Source of the DNA: Promethearchaeia archaeon
GTDB taxonomy: Archaea; Asgardarchaeota; Lokiarchaeia; Sigyniarchaeales; SOKP01
Reading direction: 5' to 3'
DNA length: 64,000 nucleotides
Assembly: GCA_029856145.1 (NCBI GenBank)
Contig: JAHQWK010000002.1
Location: forward strand, 181,936 to 245,935
Below, piece after piece: positions 17,846 through 26,758 of the stretch. Position numbers and translations under genes: made by a program. Below the pieces are notes generated by a model. It was not told where the DNA came from. It ran no database searches and saw nothing but the letters and a program-made list of their open reading frames with translations. Position 1 is the first letter of the stretch. Each line of letters opens with the position of its first letter.

Positions 17846-18403
17846 TTGAAAAAGAAGCAAAAGATTTTTGAGAAATTTCATTCACAATTAGATTTACCCT
17901 TTCTAGAGACAGACAATGAATTATTAGAAGAAATATTTCAAACGCTAGAAGCGAAATTCGGGTTAAAAACGAATTCAAATCAAAAATTTGTTGATTTGGG
18001 TGCGGGAAATGGAAATATTGTTATTTATACTGCTTTAAATTATAATATTAAATCCTATGGAATTGAAATTGTTCATAACTTAATTAATGAAGCAAAAATC
18101 AAGATAAAATCATTGAAAAAAGAAGGAATTTATAATAAAAGCTTGTTAAAAAAAATAAAGATAAAATTAGGAGATTTTTATTTACTTAATTTAAAGGATT
18201 ATGATTTTATATACATCTACTCATTACCTTCAATGCAAAAATTTCTCCAACACGTTTTTATTACTGCTAAAAAAGGAGCAATAATAATATCGCACAAATA
18301 TCAACTCGAAGGGTTCAAGTATTTATTGAAGGATGAATACAGACTAGCTCATAAGAATGATAAACAAGAAATTTATTCCTTTTTTTATAAGAAAATCTCA
18401 TGA
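17846..18403 (+). CDS. SAM-dependent methyltransferase, FAM173-like
   Basis: 185 residues with a class I methyltransferase fold. Motif I is FVDLGAGNGNIVIYTA, followed by an acidic motif II (YGIEIVHNLINEA) and DFIYIYSLPS in the post-motif position. The short size, the ILETDN-type N-terminal segment (PFLETDNELLEEIFQTLEAK) and the aliphatic-Ile-Tyr pattern resemble FAM173/ATPSC-KMT protein-lysine methyltransferases, though the target is unknown. The start is a TTG at 17846, as no in-frame ATG precedes motif I. It stands alone with AT-rich flanks. Confidence 0.75.
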   Translation: MKKKQKIFEKFHSQLDLPFLETDNELLEEIFQTLEAKFGLKTNSNQKFVDLGAGNGNIVIYTALNYNIKSYGIEIVHNLINEAKIKIKSLKKEGIYNKSLLKKIKIKLGDFYLLNLKDYDFIYIYSLPSMQKFLQHVFITAKKGAIIISHKYQLEGFKYLLKDEYRLAHKNDKQEIYSFFYKKIS

Positions 18404-18566
18404 AATAGAGAGGATTTTCGTGAAGAGATTACTCTTATATCAATTATTCAACAAATATTACATTCTTTTAATACAACAAAAAATATAATTATAAATAAAA
18501 CCAAAATAAATAAATATATAATTTTAAAAATTGAATAATTTTACTATAAAATAAGGTGTAAAATGA

Positions 18567-19265
18567 ATGGTATCTGAATTAGGTTTACTAGATGGTTTGA
18601 CCGCTTCTTTAATTATTCTGTCATCAACGACGTTTGGATTATTATCATTATACAAGTCAATAAAAATGAAGGCTAAACTCCTTACAATTGCTGCAATGAC
18701 GATGTTTTTTGTTGGATGTTTCTGGTTAGGTCCAACAATAGATTTTTTTATGGAAGTAATATGGCAAACGAATATTACTCCAATTCATTTCTATGCACTT
18801 CTTAGCTACTTGTGGGTTGCTCCAGCTTTACTCTTCTCAATGTTGCTTGGTGGTGAACTCCTATTCCCAAAAAAGAAATGGATTATTGTAGGAATATATT
18901 TAATTTTAGGGATTGTTTTTGAGTACTTTCTATGGTTTCAAACATATGAATCATTTATATTCACTCCTCCTTCATCTCCGGGTGATTTAATTGATGCAAG
19001 TTTTGTTCGAACTCATCCAACATTTTTATTGGTTGCATTTTTTCTAGTGTCTGTTCTTGTATTTTTAGGTATTGGTTTTGCAATAAAAGCGAAGCAATCC
19101 ACAGGACAATTGAGAAGAAAATTTATATATTTGTCTATAGGATTTACAATATTTGTAATATGCGGTGCTCTAGATTCAATTCTTACTATCCCTGTTGCTA
19201 TAGGAGTTGTAAGAGTTGTAATGGCTACTTTTGCAGGCTTTATGTATCTCGGTTTAAAGACTTAA
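18567..19265 (+). CDS. Seven-helix membrane protein, function unknown
   Basis: 232 residues with about seven predicted membrane segments and short loops. The layout resembles the 7TM sensor halves of archaeal histidine kinases, but no kinase or other soluble domain follows; the frame ends with VRVVMATFAGFMYLGLKT. A GGTG Shine-Dalgarno-like motif (18555-18558) sits 8 nt before the ATG at 18567, supporting this start. I do not recognise a family. Sensor or transporter subunit are both conceivable. It stands alone in the same direction as the methyltransferase gene. Confidence 0.65.
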   Translation: MVSELGLLDGLTASLIILSSTTFGLLSLYKSIKMKAKLLTIAAMTMFFVGCFWLGPTIDFFMEVIWQTNITPIHFYALLSYLWVAPALLFSMLLGGELLFPKKKWIIVGIYLILGIVFEYFLWFQTYESFIFTPPSSPGDLIDASFVRTHPTFLLVAFFLVSVLVFLGIGFAIKAKQSTGQLRRKFIYLSIGFTIFVICGALDSILTIPVAIGVVRVVMATFAGFMYLGLKT

Positions 19266-19360
19266 AGAAAAAGACAAACCCGTTGAGTTAGCGGTTATAA
19301 TTAAATCTCCTTTCTTTTTTTTAATTTTATATCATATAATTTACTGCAACCTCTACTGGT

Positions 19361-19834
19361 TCAAGCTTCATTAATTTTTTTAAGGAGTTCTTTCAAAAAC
19401 AATTTCATGAAATATCTTTGATTATTACAGAAATCAAGTTTTTGTGTATTAGTTAATTCTGAGCAATTAGATAAAATCGAGTGAATATCGTTCGAAATCG
19501 CGAGATATTCATCTTTTGATCCGCCTAAAACATATTGCGAACTTAGAATTTCGTTATTATTAATTTTACTAAAAGAAGATTCTTTATTCTCAACAAAACT
19601 TTCAATTGGAAATTTCTCTTTATATTCACTGAGAGAGGTAATCAATAGATCTGAAATGTATTTAAATGACTCTTTTGAATCTATATGATTAAATAACTCC
19701 GACATGAGATTAGAAATTATATTATTATTTAAATTTTGAAAACCATTATGGTTAAAATGATTCGATTTCCCTAAGTTCGGATTTTTCTCAAAAGAGAGAT
19801 TAGAGTAATCTTTATTGATAATGCCTTTTGAAAT
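19361..19834 (-). CDS. Hypothetical protein with uncertain start
   Basis: From the first ATG (19705) the protein has 114 residues, helical and soluble, ending KLFLKELLKKINEA. The frame is open for a further 43 codons upstream with an Asn-rich but protein-like sequence (KDYSNLSFEKNPNLGKSNHF) and no ATG, GTG or TTG. The first candidate after the upstream stop is ATT at 19834, followed by TCA. I give the long version as the feature limits; 19361-19705 is the conservative alternative. There is no recognisable domain. The extension could equally be chance in AT-rich DNA. Confidence 0.4.
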   Translation of the reverse strand: MSKGIINKDYSNLSFEKNPNLGKSNHFNHNGFQNLNNNIISNLMSELFNHIDSKESFKYISDLLITSLSEYKEKFPIESFVENKESSFSKINNNEILSSQYVLGGSKDEYLAISNDIHSILSNCSELTNTQKLDFCNNQRYFMKLFLKELLKKINEA

Positions 19835-20075
19835 TATACTTCATCTCGGAGATAGTTCAATTTGATATATGTAAAACCGATCTGGTATTTAAAAAAAAAG
19901 CCTCTCTGAATTTAGTGGAAATATGACAAGAATAATAAAATAAAGAAAAGGGATTTGTATCTCAGATGTAAAAATTGTTATTATCTTCCAGAAAATTCAA
20001 TTGGATTAAAGTTGTCTTAAAATTATCAAAAGAATAAATGAAAAAAGAAAAAATGTAATAAATTTTAAGAGAAAA

Positions 20076-20651
20076 TTAAAGATTAGACCCACAATTTGGG
20101 CAGAAATTTCCACTTGATTCTATTTTATGACCACAATAAACACAATAGTTTTTTCCTTCTGTTGGTAAGGGCTCATCCATCTTTTTAGGGGGAGCGATAT
20201 ATTCAGTCGCAGGAGTATATGTTATTGGTTGACCTAAGATAATTTGTCCTGATTCAGCATCAAAACTATATTTTAATATTCCTCTATTTCTTAGATCTAA
20301 TAGCACACGAAGTAATACTCCTGGTTTCATACCAATTTCCAGGGCGATATGCTCTAGTTTATAGGTCCCTTGAAAGTTACGTTGGGCAACAGCATTCTTA
20401 ACAACTTGTTTATATTTATAATTCCTATAAAGTTGTTCAAATCCTCCAATAAATATAAAAAAAGCGGGTATAAAAAGCCAGTAACCCCACCCTGAAAGTC
20501 CTATAAATGAAATGTTAAAAGCTAGGAAAAACAACGACAAAATAGCAACAAAAAGAAAAACTATAGCAACTGCGAATGTTCCGATAGCTGCTTCATAAGA
20601 TTCCTTGTAATAATAACGATGTTTATATTTATCTTGACTCATTTTTCTCAC
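20076..20651 (-). CDS. Two-helix membrane protein with helix-turn-helix-like region and zinc ribbon
   Basis: 191 residues. Two membrane segments near 23-45 and 51-70 form a hairpin. A soluble region follows whose pattern LEHIALEIGMKPGVLLRVL and LRNRGILKYSF suggests a winged-helix-like fold. It ends in a zinc ribbon (CVYCGHKI...CPNCGSNL). The start could be the first ATG or the fourth codon (MSQDKYK). The combination of membrane anchor, possible winged helix and zinc ribbon is common in Lokiarchaeal proteins of unknown role. It stands alone. A membrane-tethered regulator or adaptor is a guess. Confidence 0.7.
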   Translation of the reverse strand: MRKMSQDKYKHRYYYKESYEAAIGTFAVAIVFLFVAILSLFFLAFNISFIGLSGWGYWLFIPAFFIFIGGFEQLYRNYKYKQVVKNAVAQRNFQGTYKLEHIALEIGMKPGVLLRVLLDLRNRGILKYSFDAESGQIILGQPITYTPATEYIAPPKKMDEPLPTEGKNYCVYCGHKIESSGNFCPNCGSNL

Positions 20652-20951
20652 TTAATATTTTAGTAATAGATTTTATTATAGTTATAAATAAAAATACTTT
20701 GTTTTTATTACATATATAGTCCAATTTTTAAAAGTACGATAAATGAAAGATTCATCTTTATGAGTAAGATTAAATTATAAACCTCCTAAAATAAGAGAGA
20801 AAATTTGAGAAGAGTTTTTTCGAAGGGAAACGAGATTAGCGAATGATTTAATTAGAAATTCTTCTCATATTCTCTCATGTAGGAGAAGGTAATTTAAAAA
20901 AACAATTATTTTTCTTTATTTTTATTTTTAAACTCCTAACTTTTTTGTAAA
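20652..20951. other. 300-nt gap with an imperfect inverted repeat
   Basis: No gene is visible. Arms at about 20793-20814 (agagagaaaatttgagaag) and 20858-20878 (reverse complement: gagagaatatgagaagaa) are imperfectly complementary and could form a hairpin with a loop of some 45 nt. It may be part of a long leader or a small RNA; nothing identifies it. Confidence 0.3.
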
Positions 20952-21467
20952 CTAGCATTTAATTTTATCTAAAATATTGTCAATATAATGAACATTTTCC
21001 TTTCCAGCCTCATCTATTAATAACCGTGAGATTGATTTCTTAAAACTCCAGATTTCAATTTCTTTTTTTAATTCTTTTAATTTTTTTACAACATCTAAAA
21101 AATCTGAGTCTCCACTTACCAATATTGCTTTATCATATGTATCATCTTCAGCTAATTCTACAATATCTTTATATATAAAGACATCAACACCCTTTTGTTT
21201 TTTTATACCAGTTGGAGAGATAATAACTGGTTTTGGTTGGATTACAAAACCCTGAGCTTTTAAATAATTTAAAAAATTGAGTTTTTTTGGTAAAATCTTA
21301 TTAGGGATTCCCATATACATAAAAAGTCCAACTAAATGATGATTATTAGTAAAAATATCTTTAAGCTTTAAATAATTAATCCGTATGTTCAGATTTTCGA
21401 TATTATGGAATAAATTTGCGTGATCAATAAAAATTATTACTCGCTTTCTTTCGAGACTTTGATTCAC
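20952..21467 (-). CDS. NYN-domain (LabA/DUF88) ribonuclease-like protein
   Basis: 171 residues of the NYN family, a PIN-like metal-dependent RNase fold. The acidic residues expected in the active site are present: FIDHANLFHNI near residue 14, KGVDVFIYKDIVELA in the middle, and ILVSGDSDFLDVVKKL in the second half. These match LabA/DUF88 proteins, which act on RNA. It stands alone, without a partner or accessory domain. The substrate is unknown; RNA quality control or toxin-like activity are both seen in the family. Confidence 0.85.
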   Translation of the reverse strand: MNQSLERKRVIIFIDHANLFHNIENLNIRINYLKLKDIFTNNHHLVGLFMYMGIPNKILPKKLNFLNYLKAQGFVIQPKPVIISPTGIKKQKGVDVFIYKDIVELAEDDTYDKAILVSGDSDFLDVVKKLKELKKEIEIWSFKKSISRLLIDEAGKENVHYIDNILDKIKC

Positions 21468-21605
21468 TCTTGGAATCCCTTTATTTTTTCTTTTATTTTA
21501 ATTTGCATGGAATTCTTAATTCAATAACACTTCTATTATCTAATATAAAAAGGCGTATTTTTTTTGAGAATTGGAAAGTAAGAATTGTGGATTGTAAATT
21601 ATATT

Positions 21606-22364
21606 TTATAGATCCTTGTTGTCATTAACCAATTCACTCAACCAACCTGAATTTTCTTTTAATTTCTCATAGGTGTTCTTATCTCCAAAGTCCCCTCTAA
21701 ATTGATTTTTTTTCAATTTAATAACTCGAATTTTCCACTTTCTTGTATTAATTCCAATCTTTAATGCAGCAGTTAATTCAATTTCACCACGCTTAGATGG
21801 TTTAAGATTATTTAAAACCTCAAAAATTTCTTTTGAAAAGATAAAAATTCCAGAATTATTTAGATTTGATTTAGATTTACCTTTAGGTGGCTTTTCTACG
21901 ATGTCCAAACAGAAATTATTTCTTGTATAAACTGCTGCTCCCAGATACGGATCACTAGTATAGTTTGAAACTAAAATAAAATTATGGTGTTTTTGGTTAA
22001 AAAGACTCAAAATATCTTTATATATAGAATACGGTACTAATATATCTCCCCATGTTAGAAAAAAATGTGAGTTTTTAATGACTTTTTCACATTCTAATAA
22101 AGCCCCTCCTGTGCCGTTTAACTTTTTTTGTTCAATATATTCTAAATTGATATTCCAATTCTCTCCATTTTTAAAATAGTCGATAATTTGTTCTTTTTTA
22201 TATCCTACAACCAAAATAAAATCTTTAAACCCCGCATATATTAAACCATTTAATATATATTCTAAAAGAGGTTTGTTATGAATGGGGAGCATTGATTTCT
22301 GAAAAGTATCTGTATATGGTTTTAGACGTTTTCCATAACCGGCACATAGAATTACTCCTTTCAA
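21606..22364 (-). CDS. Sugar-phosphate nucleotidyltransferase (RmlA/ManC-like)
   Basis: 252 residues, catalytic domain only. The signature ILCAGYGKRLKPYTDTFQKS and MLPIHNKPLLEYIL opens the protein. Then come the sugar-binding FFLTWGDILVP, the IVEKPPKGKS loop and NNSGIFIFSKEIFE. Unlike the enzyme at 11463 it has no beta-helix tail. Product nucleotide sugar cannot be read directly; mannose- or glucose-1-phosphate enzymes are closest. It is divergent from the longin-like gene at 22586, with a 220-nt AT-rich gap holding likely promoters for both. Confidence 0.87.
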   Translation of the reverse strand: MKGVILCAGYGKRLKPYTDTFQKSMLPIHNKPLLEYILNGLIYAGFKDFILVVGYKKEQIIDYFKNGENWNINLEYIEQKKLNGTGGALLECEKVIKNSHFFLTWGDILVPYSIYKDILSLFNQKHHNFILVSNYTSDPYLGAAVYTRNNFCLDIVEKPPKGKSKSNLNNSGIFIFSKEIFEVLNNLKPSKRGEIELTAALKIGINTRKWKIRVIKLKKNQFRGDFGDKNTYEKLKENSGWLSELVNDNKDL

Positions 22365-22585
22365 TATATATCGACTCTATAACTAGTTTTATATTATATT
22401 GATATTCAACTTATATGAAAATACTATATGGAACACCTAGATAATCATTTTTTATGATCAATTATATTATTCACATATCACTGAAGTATTATAATTCTTT
22501 TTTTTTCCAATTTCGTAGATAATATTAATCGGATAAAAGCAGCAACAGTATTTTTAAAAAGAAACGATATAATATTCTGAGATTA

Positions 22586-23335
22586 ATGATTTGCGATGTT
22601 CTCATAATTAAGGATGGATTACCACTATTATCTAAGAGTCTCTGTAATTCTACTAATATTAAAAATTTGTTTTCAGAAATAGATAACCTAATAATGGTAT
22701 CTGGGTTTTTTTCAGCATTAAATTCGTTTTCTGATTCATTTGATGACTTAGGAACTATAAGCGAATTAAAACTTTCGAATAATAATCTGAAACTCTCTTT
22801 TTTAAAAGATTTAAACATTCCTGATTTAATTTACCTTGCTTCTTATGATAAAAATTCAAAACATATTGATGTAAAAAGATTTTTAAAAAAAATCTCTGAA
22901 TCTTTTTTAAAAGAATTTAATATAGATCAAATTTTAAAGTGGAATGGAAGATTAGACAGTTTTAAATCATTTGGTAATGTAATTGAACGATTTATTGAAG
23001 AAGAGGAGAGAACCAAAAAAGCTCAATATAATGATCAAGTCGTTGATTGGCTAAGAAGTTTTGAAAACGAAGCAGATAAAGGCCCAAAACAAAGAACCGA
23101 ATCAGAAATAGTTGAATCAATTCCGGAATACTATGATTATATCCCAATTTTCACTAGCACCAAAAAAATTAATCCAAAATATTATTTAACAGGAGAAAAA
23201 TCATTCAAGGTTTATAATCATATAGATGGGAAAAAATCGATCATCCAAATATCAAACCAATTAAATATTCAGCAAAATAAAGTGTATAATATATGTAAAA
23301 ACCTTATCAAGATGGGTTTTATCTCATTAAACTAA
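22586..23335 (+). CDS. Longin/roadblock-like domain protein with C-terminal winged helix
   Basis: 249 residues. The first 110 look like a longin- or roadblock-type alpha/beta domain: a short strand with LIIKDGLPLLSKSL, then LIMVSGFFSALNSFSDSF and a beta hairpin before PDLIYLASYDKN. Such domains bind or regulate small GTPases in eukaryotes and are common in Asgard archaea. The C-terminus (from about 175) is winged-helix-like, with GKKSIIQISNQLNIQQNKVY. It is 176 nt upstream of the CheR-CheD fusion on the same strand, so the two may be co-regulated. No membrane segment is present. The call rests on pattern, not on strict motifs. Confidence 0.62.
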   Translation: MICDVLIIKDGLPLLSKSLCNSTNIKNLFSEIDNLIMVSGFFSALNSFSDSFDDLGTISELKLSNNNLKLSFLKDLNIPDLIYLASYDKNSKHIDVKRFLKKISESFLKEFNIDQILKWNGRLDSFKSFGNVIERFIEEEERTKKAQYNDQVVDWLRSFENEADKGPKQRTESEIVESIPEYYDYIPIFTSTKKINPKYYLTGEKSFKVYNHIDGKKSIIQISNQLNIQQNKVYNICKNLIKMGFISLN

Positions 23336-23511
23336 TTATTTCATTAAATTAATTTATTACATTATTTCCATAAATTTTTTTACCACAAAACTTATTGTTC
23401 TGTTTTGTTACACCCTCAATCACAAATTTTTCTTCCCTAGTATATTAATACCATCATTTTCTTATTACAATAGAGTAAAGAATCTTAATAGCAGGCGTTT
23501 TGGTGTAAAAA

Positions 23512-25632
23512 ATTTCCGTATCCTCAATTGATCCTTCATCTATAGATACTCTTATAGAAGAGTTAAAAATCGCAACAGGAATGAAATTTGAACATTATCA
23601 AAGAAAATTTCTTGAAAAACGTATTGATTTTAGGATGAAGAACTTAAATCTAAATTACTATCAAGATTACATAAAATATATTCGTGAAAATCCTGTTGAA
23701 GTTGATTTGTTTTTAGATAAATTTACGATTAACTATACTTATTTTTTTAGAAATTATAATATTTTTAAGAATTTCGAGAATTATATCAAATTCTATGTCA
23801 GTTACACCAATAGACCACTTCGTATATGGTCAGCGCCTTGTGCTACTGGAGATGAACCATATACAATAGCAATGATATTAGAGCAGATGAAAAAGAATAA
23901 TAAAAATTTTCCTGATTTTGAAATTGTAGCTTCAGATATTGATCCCGCTGCCCTTAAAGTGGCAAAAGAAGGGATTTATGGAGAGTATCCAGTACATGAA
24001 ACTCCAGAGAACTATTTGAAGTCTTATTTTTCAATACAAGACACTGAACTCGGTCCAAAATTTATTTTATCCAAAGAAATTAAAGATAAGGTTGAATTAA
24101 TTCAAGAGGATATTATTAAGGGTCATCAAAAAAAAGGAAAATATGATTTTATTTTTTGTAGAAATTTCTTTATATATATAAATCAATTTGCAAGGGAAAA
24201 GTTATTACAAACTTTAGAATCACGGCTTTATGATGGAGGATTATTAATTTTAGGAGGTTCAGAGAGACTTCCCCTTAAAAATAGTAATTTTAAGTCAATA
24301 AATATAAGAGATCGTTTTTATGTTAAAAATTTAACTACTCAAAATGTTGTTTTTAAGAACAAGGTTCATAATCTATTTAAAAGTTACAAAGTTTCTAAAC
24401 CTGAGATCAAAAAGCCAGCAAGGAAACATTTAGAACACGCTACTGATGAGGATGTAAAAATAATCCACACAAAAGCACTAATTAAAACAGTTCCTAAAGA
24501 TCTTTCAAATAAAGTAAAAATTTCTGAAAATGAAATTAAGAAGAAAAAGTCTAAACCTGATAAAGAAATCAAAGAATTAAATAAGCTTGAAAGTATAGAA
24601 ACAGAAGTTAAGATAATTGGAATTGAGATTAATAATGGTTCTAACGGAAATGGCACTAAACTTCAAAATAATCAATTAAAAGAATCTATGAAAGACATTA
24701 GAGAAGAATCTAAAATTTCTTCACTTAAACATTGGGAAAAAAAATTAAGGCAACGAGAATTGCATGTGGAGCAACGTGAAAAAGCTATAGAAGAGAGGAT
24801 TACCTACATAGATGAAAAATATAATAAAATAGAAAGAAAAAGAAAAGAAGTAAACGAATTAGTTAATGAACTTAAGGAAAAAGAAGAGGAAGTTAAAAAT
24901 AGGATAGAAATTTTAGAGCGCCTCACTAAACGAGTAGAACAAAGAGAAAGACTAATAGAACAAAAAGAAAAACAATTTGAACGCAGAATAAGACAAGTAG
25001 GAGATTATACCAGACAAGTTGCACAACAAGAAGTTCAAATAAATGGATTTTCAAAAGATTTTATAGTAAACGAAGAAAACATTAACAAATATGAAGAAAA
25101 ACGCATGGATCGAATTGATAAACCAAATGAGAAAAAGGAATTAAATATTCCTATGGGATACTATGGACTAATTAATTCTTTCGATAAAAATGATGTTGCT
25201 ACTAATTTTGTAATAAAAGGTTTGGGATCAGGTATATCTTTAATTCTTAAAGATTCAGTGACTAATATTTTTGCTTTATCCCATATGTCATTACCTTCTT
25301 CATCAGCCTCAAAACAAGGTTATCATTTCCTTTTCCCTCATACATTTGTAGATACTGCAGTTAAAGATTTATATAATAACCTATTATTTCATGGTGCTAA
25401 AAAAACAAATATTCAAGCTTTAATGGTGGGAGGCGCAAAATTATTCCTAGACTATGATATGACATATCAAGAAAATATTGATGCTGTAAAAAAGCAATTA
25501 AACACATTTCAAATAGAAGTTGAAGCTGAAGATTTGGGTGGATTAAGTGAAAGAGCAGTTATTTACGATACAATAAATGATGCACTTTATGTTAAAAAGA
25601 CTTGGGAGTTTGAGTATAGAAAAATTAACTAG
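23512..25632 (+). CDS. CheR methyltransferase - coiled coil - degenerate CheD fusion
   Basis: One chain combines two chemotaxis modification enzymes. Counted from the first ATG (23581), residues 1-250 are CheR, with the SAM motif WSAPCATGDEPYT at 83-95. A Lys/Glu-rich linker and coiled coil cover about 385-500. A CheD domain occupies 525-683. CheD deamidates receptor glutamines through a Cys. Here GLGSC reads GLGSG (G551, codon GGT at 25231) and the Thr six residues before is Ile, while the His in ALSHMSLP (568) remains. CheD is therefore probably non-catalytic. CheR homology begins upstream of the ATG (DTLIEELKIATG), where the only plausible start is ATT at 23512, 6 nt after GGTG. No cheA, cheW or receptor is in the window. 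Confidence 0.85.
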   Translation: MSVSSIDPSSIDTLIEELKIATGMKFEHYQRKFLEKRIDFRMKNLNLNYYQDYIKYIRENPVEVDLFLDKFTINYTYFFRNYNIFKNFENYIKFYVSYTNRPLRIWSAPCATGDEPYTIAMILEQMKKNNKNFPDFEIVASDIDPAALKVAKEGIYGEYPVHETPENYLKSYFSIQDTELGPKFILSKEIKDKVELIQEDIIKGHQKKGKYDFIFCRNFFIYINQFAREKLLQTLESRLYDGGLLILGGSERLPLKNSNFKSINIRDRFYVKNLTTQNVVFKNKVHNLFKSYKVSKPEIKKPARKHLEHATDEDVKIIHTKALIKTVPKDLSNKVKISENEIKKKKSKPDKEIKELNKLESIETEVKIIGIEINNGSNGNGTKLQNNQLKESMKDIREESKISSLKHWEKKLRQRELHVEQREKAIEERITYIDEKYNKIERKRKEVNELVNELKEKEEEVKNRIEILERLTKRVEQRERLIEQKEKQFERRIRQVGDYTRQVAQQEVQINGFSKDFIVNEENINKYEEKRMDRIDKPNEKKELNIPMGYYGLINSFDKNDVATNFVIKGLGSGISLILKDSVTNIFALSHMSLPSSSASKQGYHFLFPHTFVDTAVKDLYNNLLFHGAKKTNIQALMVGGAKLFLDYDMTYQENIDAVKKQLNTFQIEVEAEDLGGLSERAVIYDTINDALYVKKTWEFEYRKIN

Positions 25633-25683
25633 GATATCTATAAATACTTAGAACACATATAATAATCTTCAGTAGATATAATC

Positions 25684-25989
25684 TTAAGGTTGTTTTCTCT
25701 TTTGTTGGAATTTTTTTTTCTTGCGTTCTGTATTTTGAATTTCCTCTTCTAACTCATATAATTGCGAATTAGCTTTTCCTTGTAGTTTAAATTGCCCAAT
25801 AATTTTACTTTCTTCTCGTTCACCAGTTTTTGATACTTTTTCAAAAGATAATTCTATGGGTAAGTCTTGTTTTAAGGCTAAATTTATAAAGTTAATAAAA
25901 CCAATATGTTTACTTGGTGCAATATTGAATTTAATATTCACTTCTTTATTTTTCTTTGTACTGGTTTTCAAAATAAGGCGTAGTTTCAA
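25684..25989 (-). CDS. Small basic protein, function unknown
   Basis: 101 residues, beta-rich in the first 70 and ending in a Lys/Gln-rich helix (TERKKKKFQQKRKQP). Not recognised. The start is TTG at 25989, and a GGAG motif lies about 12 nt upstream (complement of 26001-26006). No cysteines, membrane segment or catalytic motif. It converges on the CheR-CheD gene with a 51-nt gap. Nucleic-acid binding would fit the basic tail but is not shown. Confidence 0.55.
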   Translation of the reverse strand: MKLRLILKTSTKKNKEVNIKFNIAPSKHIGFINFINLALKQDLPIELSFEKVSKTGEREESKIIGQFKLQGKANSQLYELEEEIQNTERKKKKFQQKRKQP

Positions 25990-26114
25990 TGGTTTTCAAT
26001 CTCCTTCTTGTTTAAATCATTAATTTATATATTTAAAATAACCTAAAATAAAAAAACTATGTTATTTTATAATGTGAAATATATTTTAATTTAACCTATA
26101 AAATAGTATAAAAT

Positions 26115-26738
26115 ATGCCTTCTAAATTTAGATTAAGATATATTTTTAGGCCACTGGTAAATCTAATAGCAAAAGGTTTAATCAGAATTGGTATCACACC
26201 AAATTTAGCTACAATCATTATGTTTTGTTTTTCATTCTTAAGCTTTATCTCTTTGGCATTTTTTCGAAATCTACTATGTTTTTCGATTTTAGTATTTATT
26301 ACAGGAATTATGGATGGGTGTGATGGAGCAATCGCTCGATTGACTAATAAATCTACAAAATTTGGCGGCTTTTTTGATTCATTTATGGACAGAACTTCTG
26401 AGTTTTTTATATTCTTAGGATTGTATATTTACAGCCAAGATCAATTGCTATGGAATTGTTTTGATATGAAACTCATTATCCTAATATCTTTCTTAGCTTC
26501 AATTATGATTAGTTATACTAGAGCAAGAGCAGAAGTATTTTTTAAAGGAGATTTCGATGTTGGACTTATGGCAAGATCGGAAAGATTATTATATCTTGTT
26601 ATAATCTCCATTATCAGTTTTTTTTACGATTTCTTTAATTTATTTTTATTTATCTTTATGTGGCTTGTGATAGGAACATTTCTTTTTAGGATGATAAATA
26701 TCTATTACATAATAAAAAAAAGGAATAATCAAATATGA
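26115..26738 (+). CDS. CDP-alcohol phosphatidyltransferase family protein
   Basis: A membrane enzyme that transfers a CDP-activated lipid onto an alcohol in phospholipid synthesis. 207 residues with about six membrane helices. The complete motif DxxDGxxAR-x8-GxxxDxxxD is visible: D67, D70, G71, A74, R75, G84, D88 and D92, in GIMDGCDGAIARLTNKS and GGFFDSFMDR. The size and motif fit archaetidylserine, archaetidylglycerol or archaetidylinositol phosphate synthases; the inositol phosphate type is a fair guess. It overlaps nothing and converges on the riboflavin kinase gene after 20 nt. Confidence 0.88.
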   Translation: MPSKFRLRYIFRPLVNLIAKGLIRIGITPNLATIIMFCFSFLSFISLAFFRNLLCFSILVFITGIMDGCDGAIARLTNKSTKFGGFFDSFMDRTSEFFIFLGLYIYSQDQLLWNCFDMKLIILISFLASIMISYTRARAEVFFKGDFDVGLMARSERLLYLVIISIISFFYDFFNLFLFIFMWLVIGTFLFRMINIYYIIKKRNNQI

Positions 26739-26758
26739 TATAAAGAGCACTTTTATGC

